A program made the translations under genes and the position numbers. Source: an uncultured Ruminiclostridium sp. (GTDB lineage Bacteria > Bacillota > Clostridia > Oscillospirales > Ruminococcaceae). From it: 64,000 nucleotides of DNA. The notes under the pieces are model-generated. The model was not told the origin of the DNA, did not search any database, and saw only the letters and a list, made by a program, of their open reading frames with translations. This document shows, one piece after another, positions 1-8,395 of this stretch (positions are counted from its first letter, which is position 1; the number at the start of each line of letters is the position of its first letter). The stretch lies in assembly GCA_910579265.1 (NCBI GenBank), contig CAJTTE010000006.1, positions 1-64,000 of the forward strand, in the 5' to 3' direction.

Positions 1-28
1 CCTGAGCCAGGATCAAACTCTTTAAAGT
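1..28 (-). rRNA. 16S rRNA, 5' end only
   Basis: Read on the minus strand, the first bases give AGAGTTTGATCCTGGCTCAG, the universal 5' region of bacterial 16S rRNA. The gene runs off the left edge, so only about the first 28 bases are here. The exact mature 5' end (about 27-28) is estimated from the usual distance to the AGAGTTTGAT motif. Two strong promoters lie upstream at 203-335. Confidence 0.95.
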
Positions 29-202
29 TTGTATCTAAAAGCCGGCCTTCGCCGACCTTCAAATCTGTCTCTCCGAACGCCAACTATTGCATTTCTGCTC
101 TAGATTTTGTTCATCCAGAATTATTTTGAATTTCAGGTTATTAATTCTTGATACTGTTCAATTTTCAAGGAGCAGCTCCCTCTCATCGAGGACAGCTTTC
201 AC

Positions 203-231
203 ATTATATCACCCGCAGAGTTTTTTGTCAA
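203..231 (-). promoter_or_regulatory. rRNA promoter, proximal (P2)
   Basis: On the minus strand TTGACA (231-226) and TATAAT (208-203) are separated by exactly 17 bases. Both hexamers match the sigma-A consensus perfectly. The promoter faces the 16S gene and leaves a leader of about 170 bases, which contains a CTCCTTGAAAATTGAAC stretch resembling the anti-termination region of Firmicute rRNA leaders. Confidence 0.9.
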
Positions 232-306
232 TACCTTTTTTAAAATTTATTCAATTTTTTTTCAGGCTTCTTCGACCCTTTTCTCCTTCTCCTCGAGTGC
301 CTGATT

Positions 307-335
307 ATTATATCACGCCTTCCCACCTTTGTCAA
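307..335 (-). promoter_or_regulatory. rRNA promoter, distal (P1)
   Basis: A second perfect TTGACA (335-330), 17-base spacer, TATAAT (312-307) lies about 104 bases upstream of the first. Tandem consensus promoters of this kind are typical of rrn operons. The interval 336-521 holds no gene that I can recognise. Confidence 0.88.
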
Positions 336-521
336 TACCTTTTTTGAAAAAATTTGAAAATTTTTTTTAATTTTCCTCTCTTACAACCGCTGCCCGATAT
401 TACCCCCGCCTCTTAAGTGCCGGAGTATATCTCTCGGTTCGGTGATGGAACAATTTGCAGTTCCGGTATCTTATCTAAACTGCGCTCTAAATCCCCTTTC
501 GGTATTAGCCCCAGCTTCTGA

Positions 522-1064
522 TCAGGTGTAATGCATCCCCGCTCGGTATGCCGGCAGAACAAAATTTAACGCTATCAATACAGCTATCACTCCCACACAT
601 ATTATATTTATAGGTACAGCCTGAATTATAAAAACTATCCTATGTCTTGCACGGAATTTTTCATGACAGCTAAACCAATCCCCTGCTCCCATAAACACTA
701 AGCTCCAGAAGCCGACAAATAAAATTGCCAGCATAAACTCTAATCCCTCTCCGACAGTCATATCATCATATCCCGTCAGTTGCAGAACAAGTCTGACATT
801 CACTTGGCTTTTCACAGCCGCCGTCGCTGCTATTAACCACATCGGAATTGACAGTGTCCATTTTAACAAAACTTCCTTTCCGGATCTTCCAATAACTGCC
901 ACCCCCGCAACAGCTCCAATGACAACCGGAATAGTACACAACAAAATAACGCTGTAAGATAACGCACATAAAATATAGAGTCCCAAGGAAGTTATCAGCG
1001 CGATCTGTGCCGCGCCCATAATAATTCTTCCCCGGTCAAATCTGTTCATTTTCCCTTTTCCCAT
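522..1064 (-). CDS. Hypothetical multi-pass membrane protein
   Basis: An integral membrane protein of about 180 residues that I cannot assign. Four or five hydrophobic segments are visible: roughly residues 12-30, 33-56, 65-82, 105-125 and 145-170. A short charged segment (HEKFRARHR) lies before the last one. I start at the ATG at 1064 because AGGGG lies at a suitable distance upstream. An ATG at 1100 would fall in the hairpin that ends the preceding gene, and one at 1049 is also possible. It lies downstream of the surface-protein gene in the same direction, but a terminator separates them. No catalytic motif is seen. Confidence 0.6.
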   Translation of the reverse strand: MGKGKMNRFDRGRIIMGAAQIALITSLGLYILCALSYSVILLCTIPVVIGAVAGVAVIGRSGKEVLLKWTLSIPMWLIAATAAVKSQVNVRLVLQLTGYDDMTVGEGLEFMLAILFVGFWSLVFMGAGDWFSCHEKFRARHRIVFIIQAVPINIICVGVIAVLIALNFVLPAYRAGMHYT

Positions 1065-1087
1065 ATGAGCCCCTGTCCCTGATAATA

Positions 1088-1117
1088 AAGGCAGCCGCAT
1101 AGAGAATGCGACTGCCG
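1088..1117 (-). terminator. Intrinsic terminator of the surface-protein gene
   Basis: GGCAG-CGCAT at 1090-1100 pairs with ATGCG-CTGCC at 1105-1115. Read on the minus strand the hairpin is followed by TTTATTAT, and it lies about 40 bases past the stop of the surface-protein gene. Confidence 0.65.
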
Positions 1118-1154
1118 GATTGTTATTTTATTTTGCGGATAATGTCAATATTTT

Positions 1155-3383
1155 TCAGCTCTTCTTTTTCAGAAGTACGGAATAAACCTGAGCACCGACT
1201 CCTATCGCCAAAGCAGCTCCGCCGACAACCGCGAATACTCCGATATGACTGCGCACGCCGGTCGAAGGCGGCAAGTCGCCCAAAGGCACGTCTTCGTCAA
1301 TAGTTATCAGATCGCGCGGAACCTCTTCGTCTATTTCTATAATAATTATAGTTGTGGTTACTTCAGGGGCTTCTTCGGGCATGGTGGTCAACGCCGGTTT
1401 TTCTTCGGGTTGTGTTACATTCTCCGTGGGCACTGTGATTTCACCGTCCGGAACAGAAGTGACATTTCCCTCCGGAACGGTCGTTGCCGACGGAAGTGAT
1501 GTATTTATGTCTTCAGACTCGTCTATGGACACGTCCGTACCGGTAATCGCATCAGATACAGACACGCTTGTTTCAACAGGCTCGGGTACGGATGTATTGA
1601 CGTCATCGGATTCGTCGATAGATGTAACCGTTGTTGTTTGAACAGGATCATTGCTTGTGGTGACGTCATTCGCCGTAGTGATATCAGGTGATTCGGAGCC
1701 GGCGGGAGACGTCGAAGTAACCGCTTCAGCAGGTGTTGATGAAGCTCCCGTTTCCGTAGCCGGGGACGAATTTTCCGTGGTAAAATCATTTTCAAAATCG
1801 GTGGTTGTCACATTGCCAACCGTTTCTGAAGGAGATGTCACCAGCTCTTCCGTTTCTTCGCCGTAAGTGGCTGACGTAGTTTTATCACCATCGGTGGTCA
1901 CATTCTCGGAAGCTGATGTTTTTACGTCATCATCGTCGGATTCCGTAGTCACATCCGGAACAGAGGTCGAATCTTCCTCAGGTGTGGTTTCATCGGAAGA
2001 TACTGCGGTATCGTTTTTCCCGTCGTCAAAAACTGCGGAATATGAATGAGAAAGCGTGTTATATGTTGCCATATGAGGCTCGCCGTTGCTTATTCTCATA
2101 TAAGGAGTATAAACCGCGCCGCAGAAGGTACTTGCATTGCTGACCCTTGCATCGGGAGCGACAATTGTTCCGAGGAATCCGTCGCCTATAGTGATATGTG
2201 CATTTTCAGGGTTAGTATTTCCGTAGAAATTAAACACTACTCTTGAAGCCGTATCCGCATCCCAGGGTCTTGCATTATTAAAGGTAAACGAATTTTCACC
2301 AGGATTTATTTTAACATTTACGAGCATTGAATAATCGGGATTGTTTCTTAAAAATTCATAGCATCTGAGTATTTTTCTCGACTGCTCGGTATCCGAGTCG
2401 ATGCTGCCGCTGAATTCGAGATAAATCACCTTTCCCGACCCTCCGTTATAGGAGGCCAGAGTACGGGAAGCCGTCCGGATATTTTCCAGAAGATCGTCGA
2501 CCTTACCCGAAGCGTTGTCATCCTTTATAAATATGTTGCTTGCATTTGCTATCGGAGCACCGCCGTACTGATAGACGGTTTTGCCCTCCGCGTCCACCTT
2601 GAATGTATCCGTATAGGATGCGATCCCGTCCTTATCGGTCACCTTCTCCTGTTGAACTACCGGCATACCGTAGAACCATCTTCCGTCATTTTCCTTTTTA
2701 AGACGTTCCCATATATCAGCGCCAACATATATTCTTTTATCAGAGCTGAAGGCTTCCGGATTATTTACATTAAGTTCGTCGGCAATAACGCATGTTCCGA
2801 ATTGATACAGCATCTCCGATTCGTCTTCGGCGTTCGAATAAAACTCGGTTCCGTTGTTCACAACGGCAAATGCGGTGCTTCCGTCATCTCCGGGTACAAG
2901 CTCAAGCTGATGAACCACAAGATCCTTGTATTTATATTCTTCGGGAACGCTTATAACAAACGTCTTTGTCCCTTCCCTGTCAAAGGACACGCAAATAGGA
3001 TCGCCTACTATCTCGCCGCCGCAGAAAACGCCGAAATAATACTCCTTGATTTCGCCGCCGCTAAAAGACTCCTCGGTTTTTATCGTAAATCTGATGGTGC
3101 GGTTTGTATGGCTTACCGCATTATTAAGATCAAAATTGTTGTTGAGAGTGAGCTTTTTTACGGCGAAATTCGACTCGAAATGCGAGTATGTTTCCATCGT
3201 TTCTGCCACAATGCCATATCTGGTCAGCTTACCGAGCGCATTTTCAATGTCATCTGATGAAGCGGAATTCGCACTTGCGGCAACAGCTAATCCTGTCACT
3301 GTCATAGACAGTGCGGTAACGGCAGATACCGCCTTAAGGATTTTCATGTTCCGCAGTCTTTTCATTTTTACGTAACCGTTCAT
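1155..3383 (-). CDS. Sortase-anchored surface protein with choice-of-anchor-A-like domain
   Basis: A predicted cell-wall-attached protein of 742 residues. Residues 1-40 form a signal peptide (basic start, hydrophobic core, Ala/Ser-rich cleavage region). Residues about 40-440 form a globular region. Its second half (VVFNFYG, then GTIVAPDARV, then GAVYTPYM) has the pattern of the choice-of-anchor A domain. Residues about 450-690 are a Thr/Ser/Glu/Pro/Val-rich stalk without Cys. The end reads LPPSTG, a hydrophobic helix and KKKS. This fits a sortase signal, most like the (S/P)PxTG motif recognised by the Clostridioides difficile enzyme. No sortase gene is in the window. The start at 3383 follows AAGGGGAAGGAT. 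Function (adhesin or matrix protein) is inference. Confidence 0.82.
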   Translation of the reverse strand: MNGYVKMKRLRNMKILKAVSAVTALSMTVTGLAVAASANSASSDDIENALGKLTRYGIVAETMETYSHFESNFAVKKLTLNNNFDLNNAVSHTNRTIRFTIKTEESFSGGEIKEYYFGVFCGGEIVGDPICVSFDREGTKTFVISVPEEYKYKDLVVHQLELVPGDDGSTAFAVVNNGTEFYSNAEDESEMLYQFGTCVIADELNVNNPEAFSSDKRIYVGADIWERLKKENDGRWFYGMPVVQQEKVTDKDGIASYTDTFKVDAEGKTVYQYGGAPIANASNIFIKDDNASGKVDDLLENIRTASRTLASYNGGSGKVIYLEFSGSIDSDTEQSRKILRCYEFLRNNPDYSMLVNVKINPGENSFTFNNARPWDADTASRVVFNFYGNTNPENAHITIGDGFLGTIVAPDARVSNASTFCGAVYTPYMRISNGEPHMATYNTLSHSYSAVFDDGKNDTAVSSDETTPEEDSTSVPDVTTESDDDDVKTSASENVTTDGDKTTSATYGEETEELVTSPSETVGNVTTTDFENDFTTENSSPATETGASSTPAEAVTSTSPAGSESPDITTANDVTTSNDPVQTTTVTSIDESDDVNTSVPEPVETSVSVSDAITGTDVSIDESEDINTSLPSATTVPEGNVTSVPDGEITVPTENVTQPEEKPALTTMPEEAPEVTTTIIIIEIDEEVPRDLITIDEDVPLGDLPPSTGVRSHIGVFAVVGGAALAIGVGAQVYSVLLKKKS

Positions 3384-3409
3384 ATCCTTCCCCTTTCATA
3401 CACGGTGCG

Positions 3410-3431
3410 GATCTGCCCCATATGGCAGATC
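3410..3431 (-). promoter_or_regulatory. Hairpin just upstream of the surface-protein ribosome site
   Basis: GATCTGCC (3410-3417) and GGCAGATC (3424-3431) are a perfect 8-bp inverted repeat with a 6-base loop, about 15 bases upstream of the ribosome site. It could control translation or stabilise the mRNA. It does not match a riboswitch I know. Confidence 0.4.
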
Positions 3432-3623
3432 GGGATCAGTCGCACTCGCGCCGTTTGTTTTCCGGTTTTATTCCGGTATATTGTTCTCTTTTTCGATTGT
3501 TTCCGCACACATTGCAGCGCATAAGCGCCAAGTTCAGGTTTTAGTTCCGGGCTCAAAATAGACCGCAACGACACGCCCGCCTTCATGATTTAAAACGGGC
3601 ATGCCTTATTTCTCTTTTTTTCA

Positions 3624-3651
3624 TTTATATTAAAGCACATTCCGGTTACAA
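3624..3651 (-). promoter_or_regulatory. Possible promoter of the surface-protein gene
   Basis: On the minus strand TTGTAA (3651-3646), a 16-base spacer and TATAAA (3629-3624) fit a moderate sigma-A promoter and would give a leader of roughly 230 bases. It is the best match I found upstream, but both boxes are imperfect. Confidence 0.4.
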
Positions 3652-3796
3652 AACGGTTACATAAGAAGAATTTTACGCCTGATTTTGATTTATTTTTCAC
3701 ATTCTCTGTTTTGCACAAATTTTGCCAACTATTTTTTACGTTTTTGTCATCTCCTACCATTTATAGTTGTTTTCGCCGATTTTTGATATTTTTTTG

Positions 3797-3825
3797 TTGC
3801 AACCGGAGATTTTTTATGCTATACT
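3797..3825 (+). promoter_or_regulatory. Promoter of the SCP2-like gene
   Basis: TTGCAA (3797-3802), 17 bases, TATACT (3820-3825), with an upstream TATGCT that may act as an extended element. Transcription would start near 3832, leaving a leader of about 370 bases before the ATG at 4202. That leader has no gene or riboswitch I can recognise. Confidence 0.65.
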
Positions 3826-4201
3826 TTGCCTTGTTTAGCCGTATATAAAAACAAACAGCAACTTCGGAGCGTATTAAAAAGCCGGTTGATGCGCATATGA
3901 AAACTCAGCGCTTTAACGCAGTTTCTTTAGGTTTCTTTAAATCAGAAGGAAGGTCCAAAGCGAAAAGCACCGGAATAGAAAATTCCGTTTTTCCAAAGTG
4001 TAAATTGCCTTTTGTTTTTGGAAATTGTGTAAACAGCGGTTTTTATTCAGCCCGAATTTTCGGCGGCTATTTCCCCGGCCTTGCGCAGACCGGATTTGCG
4101 GCTTGAAAAACGATTTAACAGCAGTGCGGTCTCCGTTATCAACACACCATCATCTTGACGCCGCAAAACAAAAAACAAAAAATGAGAAAAGAGGAAGACC
4201 C

Positions 4202-4774
4202 ATGGCTATGACCTACGAAAAAATATTTGGCGAAATAAAGAAGCATTTTGAAAAAGCAAAAACCGGCAACTTTACCGAAAGCTTTGCATTCCAGTTTAAT
4301 ATTGTTGGAGAAGGCGAAGGAATTTTTTACGCAGCATATAAAGACGGAATTCTTTCCGTTGAACCTTATGACTACAAAGACAGAGATGTGATTTTTGAAG
4401 CTGACGGAAAGACGCTTATAGCTATTGCGTCGGGAAAGACCGAGCCTATAGACGCCATAAAGGCAGGTAAGCTTGCGATCGACGGTAATCATGAACTTGC
4501 AAAGCAGCTCATGTTCCTTGCGGACACCTCAACGGCTCCTGATAAAGCTGCTCAAAAGGCAAAGCCTGCGGCAAAAAAACCTGCAAAGACAGAAACCAAA
4601 CCTGCGCCAAAAGCTCCCGCAAAGCCCGCAGTTAAGCCCGCAGCTAAACCGGAGACAAAATCAGCGGTAAAAGCAGCACCCGAAGTAAAAACTGCATCAC
4701 AGCCTGCAAAAAAAGCCGAAGCCAAGCCCGCTCCAAAAACTGCGGCCAAGACTGCAACAAAAACGAAAAAATAA
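4202..4774 (+). CDS. SCP2 sterol-transfer-like domain protein with Lys/Ala/Pro tail
   Basis: A cytoplasmic protein of 190 residues. Residues 1-105 resemble the SCP2 sterol-binding fold, a small lipid-binding domain: an N-terminal helix, F-F-Q-F-N-I strand, Y-A-A-Y-K-D-G strand, DVIF, then DAIKAGKLAIDGN with the family's typical G-K/L-G pattern. Residues about 112-190 are a low-complexity tail of Lys, Ala, Pro and Thr, similar to histone H1 or to nucleic-acid-binding tails. I start at 4202 because GAGGAAGA precedes it; an upstream extension lacks a ribosome site and is poorly composed. Ligand and partner are unknown. The IS200 right-end hairpin just downstream can serve as its terminator. Confidence 0.72.
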   Translation: MAMTYEKIFGEIKKHFEKAKTGNFTESFAFQFNIVGEGEGIFYAAYKDGILSVEPYDYKDRDVIFEADGKTLIAIASGKTEPIDAIKAGKLAIDGNHELAKQLMFLADTSTAPDKAAQKAKPAAKKPAKTETKPAPKAPAKPAVKPAAKPETKSAVKAAPEVKTASQPAKKAEAKPAPKTAAKTATKTKK

Positions 4775-4789
4775 AATTTAATCAATCAA

Positions 4790-4822
4790 CCCCCCACCGC
4801 TTCAGCGGCGGGGGTTTTCTCG
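4790..4822 (+). terminator. Terminator-like hairpin, probably the right end of the IS200 remnant
   Basis: CCCCC-CCGC, a short loop, GCGG-GGGGG, then TTTTCTCG, 15 bases after the SCP2-like stop. A nearly identical hairpin with related flanks occurs at 27932-27970 beside another IS200 remnant. It is therefore likely the IS right-end structure, now doubling as a terminator. Confidence 0.7.
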
Positions 4823-4842
4823 TCCAAAAAAACACTATAAAC

Positions 4843-5569
4843 TCAGCATCTTAAAGAGCCGCCGAAGCTCCGGCATAGCATTACTATCACAGACAACCGC
4901 TTTAGCGGCCGTCTGTTTTTCCTTGAATTTTTGCCGCCCGTAAACGGATCAGCATATTCCTTCAATGTAATTTGATCATATCCATTATCTTCTTTTATTT
5001 GATTTTGAAAATATTGTTTTATTGCAGTTTCATTCCTCCCTGTCATATCCACAAAATATCCTCGACACCAAAAATGCCGATTTCTGTATTTGTACTTTAA
5101 GTTCGCATGTCTTCAAATATCATCAATGTGCTTTTTCCCTTGAGAAATCCCAAAAACCGTGCTATACTTAAGGCAACGCCGCACAATGATTGGGTGTGAA
5201 TTGCGCAGTCAGATTTTTTGTCAGCTTTCATAAATTCGATGCAGGAATACTGACGTATTTCAAGGAGAATTTGTGTAAGATGGCGGAAAATATGCAAGCA
5301 AGCCGCACGCAAAGTCGTCAGGTGGTCATTGTACGGTATTGCCTTAAATACGGCGGAACACTTACAAGCATGTGAATATGATCGGAACAAGCATTTGCCT
5401 CTATTATCTCTGCTTTCATTTCTTCACACAGATTTGAGTATTTTACCTGTATCCCCATGCTCTCCCTTCTCTGTCCAAATATCGCTTTTCTGCGGTATTT
5501 GGACGCGGATACTATGTGATACTCACAACCTTATGTTGTATGTGACAATGTTTTTATCTCATTTTTCAT
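4843..5569 (-). pseudogene. tnpA: IS200-type transposase tnpA, broken by a stop, a MITE and a frameshift
   Basis: Piecing frames together on the minus strand gives a recognisable Y1/HUH transposase. It starts MKNEIKTLSHTT, then an in-frame TAA where the family has Trp, then HIVSASKYRRKAIFG. Next come ACSDHIHMLVSVPPYL (the HUH-type His pair is kept), SIARFLGFLKGKSTLMIF and, after a frameshift near 5096, NLKYKYRNRHFWCRGYFVD. The end is AIKQYFQNQIKED with the catalytic-type Tyr, then KEYADPFTG. The MITE at 5172-5343 lies exactly between PPYL and SIARF. Deleting it with one TTAA copy restores that frame. The stop and the frameshift are independent lesions. Confidence 0.85.
5172..5343 (+). mobile_element. 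MITE-1 copy 1 (172 bp, TTAA duplication)
   Basis: Begins GGCAACGCCGCACAATGA and ends TCATTGTACGGTATTGCC. TTAA flanks it at 5168-5171 and 5344-5347. It is inserted in the IS200 tnpA remnant, whose frame closes when the element and one TTAA are removed. Confidence 0.92.
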
Positions 5570-5671
5570 ATGCGAATGCCCCTCTTTATTTAAAGCATTA
5601 GTAATGCGGCTGCAAAAACTTTATCATTAACCATAAGAATAGCGCAGCAAAGCGGAGCGATTCCCCTGAAC

Positions 5672-5945
5672 CGGTACAATGTTTTCAAACATTAAAATAA
5701 TTTCTTCCTCTTTACTTCGTTTGAGGTTATTATACCATAAGAAGAGTGAGCGAAGCGAACGCATCCTTTAAAACGGTACAATGTCCTCAGACATCAAAAT
5801 AAATTTTTCCTCTTTCCCCGGTCTAAGGTTATTATACCATAAGAAAAGTAAGCGAACGCTTCCTTTAAAACGGTACAATGTTCTCAGACATCAAAATAAA
5901 ATCTTCCTCTTTCCCCGGTCTGAGGTTGTTATATCATATCGTAGG
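5672..5945. repeat. Three tandem copies of a ~100 bp left-end repeat (family D)
   Basis: Units begin CGGTACAATG at 5672, 5774 and 5871, giving periods of 102 and 97 bases. Each contains an ACATCAAAATAAA-like segment, TCTTCCTCTTT and GAGGTTATTATACCATA. Related single or double units lie at 27480-27545 (inverted) and 50990-51180. On the minus strand each unit carries a TATAAT box. They appear to be IS200 left-end sequence. Confidence 0.7.
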
Positions 5946-6012
5946 TTGTTATTTTGCTAAAGCTTTTTATTCCATCGGCCGAGCCGATGTTTTTTGCGCC
6001 GAAGCCCCAATG

Positions 6013-6051
6013 AAAAACAACTGCCGCAGTTTTACTGCGGCAGTTGTTTTT
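6013..6051 (-). terminator. Intrinsic terminator of the lipoprotein gene
   Basis: AAAAACAACTGCCGCAGT (6013-6030) pairs perfectly with ACTGCGGCAGTTGTTTTT (6034-6051). It starts about 11 bases past the stop at 6062 and has T-runs for either direction. Confidence 0.9.
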
Positions 6052-6061
6052 ATCAAGCATA

Positions 6062-6619
6062 TTACTGCACAAGCATCACATCGGGATCATCCTTTAAAAT
6101 ATCGCCTTTTACGGTGAAATCTCTTACCTTTGCGGAAATCCTCGCTTTGGATATCTCAATGCTTATGGGCGCGGCGCTTCCCTGTTCAAAAGCTAGAATA
6201 CAGTCTCCCGACCGGACCGTATACCCGCCGTCCGCATAGGTCACGGTGCCGTTATTGTCCTGAAGCGCATTTTCAAGCGAACTGATAATTATTCCCAGTG
6301 GTGACGAATCAAAATCGGATGTAAGCTTTTCCGCCGAAATGCCTTCCAGACTTGCGGAAACCTCACCCCTTGAATAATTGAATCCGATTCCCTGAACCTC
6401 GTAGGGCTCGAGAAGAACCGCCTGCCACTTTCCTATGGCGTTGCGGCTAAGTGAAATAGAAAAATTATCATCGCCGCAGCTTACATCCGCCGTCATTTCC
6501 AGCTGTTTATTAAGGTTAGGCGCTTTTGGAGCAAGGATCCCGTTACTGCCGCAGGCAGCCAGTGCCAACGCACACACTGATACCACCGTACATCTTATAA
6601 TTTTCTGAAAAAAATTCAT
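6062..6619 (-). CDS. Hypothetical lipoprotein
   Basis: A 185-residue secreted lipoprotein: basic start, hydrophobic stretch, and lipobox LAAC with the acceptor Cys at residue 23. The mature part has alternating polar/hydrophobic strands (FSISLSRN, WQAVLLEPYEVQGIGFNY, GTVTYADGGYTV) typical of a beta-rich extracytoplasmic domain. It has no recognisable catalytic motif. The ATG at 6619 is preceded by ACGGAGGACAT. It stands alone between its own terminator and the NAD(P)HX repair gene. I do not recognise the family. Confidence 0.75.
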   Translation of the reverse strand: MNFFQKIIRCTVVSVCALALAACGSNGILAPKAPNLNKQLEMTADVSCGDDNFSISLSRNAIGKWQAVLLEPYEVQGIGFNYSRGEVSASLEGISAEKLTSDFDSSPLGIIISSLENALQDNNGTVTYADGGYTVRSGDCILAFEQGSAAPISIEISKARISAKVRDFTVKGDILKDDPDVMLVQ

Positions 6620-6883
6620 ATGTCCTCCGTAAAGGACAAAATACTAACCTAAAACCTATTGTTTTAAATATCCGGAATCATTTTCGCAAGACGTAATACG
6701 AATACGCTTCAAAACTCATATCCCGATCCGTAATTTTATGCAAAAACCGTAATCTATAAGCATATCCGGCCGACAGCTGAAAGCTTCTGCCCGTAGCCAC
6801 CCCTGAATACCCTTTCTTAATGATACCCGGCTATAAAGCCGTCAGGGCGGAAATACCCGATGTTCCCTTAGCCAAAAAACATT

Positions 6884-8395
6884 TTAAGGCATAACATGTT
6901 TTAAGGCTTCGATCACATCTCCTGCCAGAACGGAAGCTGCCGAGAAAGCTTCAACAAGCCTGTCGGCCGCTTTCCCGTGAATATAAGCTCCCAGAACGGC
7001 GGCATAAAAAGCTTCGATCCCCTGTGCCGCAAGGCTTCCTATGATTCCGGTCAAAACATCGCCGCAGCCCGCCTTTGCAAGAGCATTATTACCGCTTGAG
7101 TTTACATAAACCCTGCCGTCCGGCGCCGCAATGATCGTATCTGCCCCCTTAAGCAAAAGAACTGTCCCGTTATCGGCAGCAAAGCGTCTTGCCAGCTCCA
7201 ACCGGTTTGCCAGAACGTCTTTAACGGAGATCCCCAGAAGCCGGGAAAACTCTCCGGGATGCGGAGTTAAAACAATAGGACGGTCATTGTCCTTTAGGAC
7301 ATTTATATTGTCCGAAACGGAATTTATTCCGTCTGCGTCCAAAATAACGGGACATTTTCCGTTTTTCAGCAAAAGTTCAACCGTTTTCCGCGTGCGGTCA
7401 CAATTACCCATGCCGCATCCGACGGAAATGGCGGAGGCTCTTTCCGCCGCACCGCAAAGAACCTGTATGTCCTTTTGAGTAAAAGCTTCTCCGTCATCCC
7501 GCATTCTCAAAAAAACGCATTCGGGGACACTTACGGCCGCGGCGCGAACGACCTCCCTGACCGAAGCAAGGGTGACCAGACCCGCTCCCGCCCGCAAGGC
7601 AGCCTTAGAGGATAAGACCGCAGCTCCGATATAATTTTCGCATCCCGCCACATTGAGCAGCTTTCCGAAGGTGCCTTTATTAGAATGCCTTGCACGGATC
7701 GGAAGCTTTTCAAAGATCGAATCGTCCGTAAATACCCCGTCATATTCCTTATAACATTTATCGTCTATTCCGATATCAACGATCTCGGTTTCTCCGCAGA
7801 AATCGCAGCAGGGATAATTAAGAAGTCCGGTTTTTAACGCCGCCAGCACAAGAGTAATATCGGGCTTAAAGCTATGTTCCGATACGGCTCCGCTGTTTCC
7901 GTTTACTCCACTCGGAATATCTATCGATATCCTGAGACCCTCGCAATCCTTTGCATAATCAAATAAATCGGCAGATAAAGCGGGAAGCTCTCCGTGAAAG
8001 CCTGTGCCGAAAACACAATCGATAATAACGTCCGCCTTGCGTAAGAGTTTATAAGCCCTTTCCCCGTCCGAAGCCGGAACAGTTTTCAATTTTATCGGAT
8101 AAAGAGACGCACAGGCCTTGGCGGTTTCCGTAGCGGGCATTCCGTTCATAAGAATTACCGCTGCTTCAGCCCCCTCTTCGGTCAGCAAGCGGGCCAGCTC
8201 CACACCGTCGCCTCCGTTATTCCCCGATCCGCAGATCAGAGCGAAGGAAAGACCGCTAAGCTCTCCTAAGCGTTTTTTTAAAGAACAAAGGCACCCGCAG
8301 GCTGCGTTTTTCATTAAAACGACACGGTCGATTCCGTTTCTTTCCGAACAAAGCTCGGCATCCGTCATTTGCTTTGTATTTACGACAAATCTCAT
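6884..8395 (-). CDS. nnr: Bifunctional NAD(P)H-hydrate epimerase / ADP-dependent NAD(P)H-hydrate dehydratase
   Basis: A metabolite-repair enzyme of 503 residues. Residues 1-210 are the YjeF-N epimerase, which interconverts the R and S forms of hydrated NAD(P)H; its signature GSGNNGGDG is at about 56-64. Residues about 225-500 are the ribokinase-like dehydratase (CARKD), which uses ADP to remove the water. It shows LTPHPGEFSRL and, near residue 440, AGCGDVLTGIIGSLAAQG. The usual GGSGD loop appears here as AGCGD, with the Asp kept. Fusion of both activities is common in bacteria. The start follows ACGGAGGTG. It is cytoplasmic and stands alone. Confidence 0.93.
   Translation of the reverse strand: MRFVVNTKQMTDAELCSERNGIDRVVLMKNAACGCLCSLKKRLGELSGLSFALICGSGNNGGDGVELARLLTEEGAEAAVILMNGMPATETAKACASLYPIKLKTVPASDGERAYKLLRKADVIIDCVFGTGFHGELPALSADLFDYAKDCEGLRISIDIPSGVNGNSGAVSEHSFKPDITLVLAALKTGLLNYPCCDFCGETEIVDIGIDDKCYKEYDGVFTDDSIFEKLPIRARHSNKGTFGKLLNVAGCENYIGAAVLSSKAALRAGAGLVTLASVREVVRAAAVSVPECVFLRMRDDGEAFTQKDIQVLCGAAERASAISVGCGMGNCDRTRKTVELLLKNGKCPVILDADGINSVSDNINVLKDNDRPIVLTPHPGEFSRLLGISVKDVLANRLELARRFAADNGTVLLLKGADTIIAAPDGRVYVNSSGNNALAKAGCGDVLTGIIGSLAAQGIEAFYAAVLGAYIHGKAADRLVEAFSAASVLAGDVIEALKHVMP

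Larger units (their letters stand above)
4785..6008 (-). mobile_element. Decayed IS200/IS605-family element carrying a MITE and tandem left-end repeats
   Basis: From the hairpin right end (about 4785) through a broken tnpA (4843-5569) to a repeated left-end region (5672-6008). The part 5881-6008 matches 27430-27545 in inverse orientation. The right end matches 27830-27990, including ATAGTG, GGACGAGA and the CCCCC/GGGGG hairpin. A 172-bp MITE sits inside tnpA. The element is inactive: tnpA has a stop, an insertion and a frameshift. Confidence 0.75.

Noticed and set aside
1354..3257. Several plus-strand frames opposite the surface-protein gene
   Set aside because: They mirror the Thr/Ser-rich repeats of the real gene and lack start signals.
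3380..3586. 68-codon minus-strand frame overlapping the surface-protein start by four bases
   Set aside because: No ribosome site, odd composition and position in the leader of the surface-protein gene. The overlap is likely chance.
3384..3600. Possible cyclic-di-GMP or other riboswitch before the surface-protein gene
   Set aside because: The leader has a short hairpin, but none of the conserved aptamer blocks could be matched.
5097..5390. Protein-like frame through MITE-1 copy 1, and similar frames in the other eight copies
   Set aside because: The conserved peptides (for example CLHIFRHLTQILLEIRQYS) follow from DNA conservation of the element. They begin and end in unrelated flanks and have no ribosome site.
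5672..5945. CRISPR array
   Set aside because: Units of about 100 bp diverge along their length. There are no short repeats with unique spacers and no cas genes.
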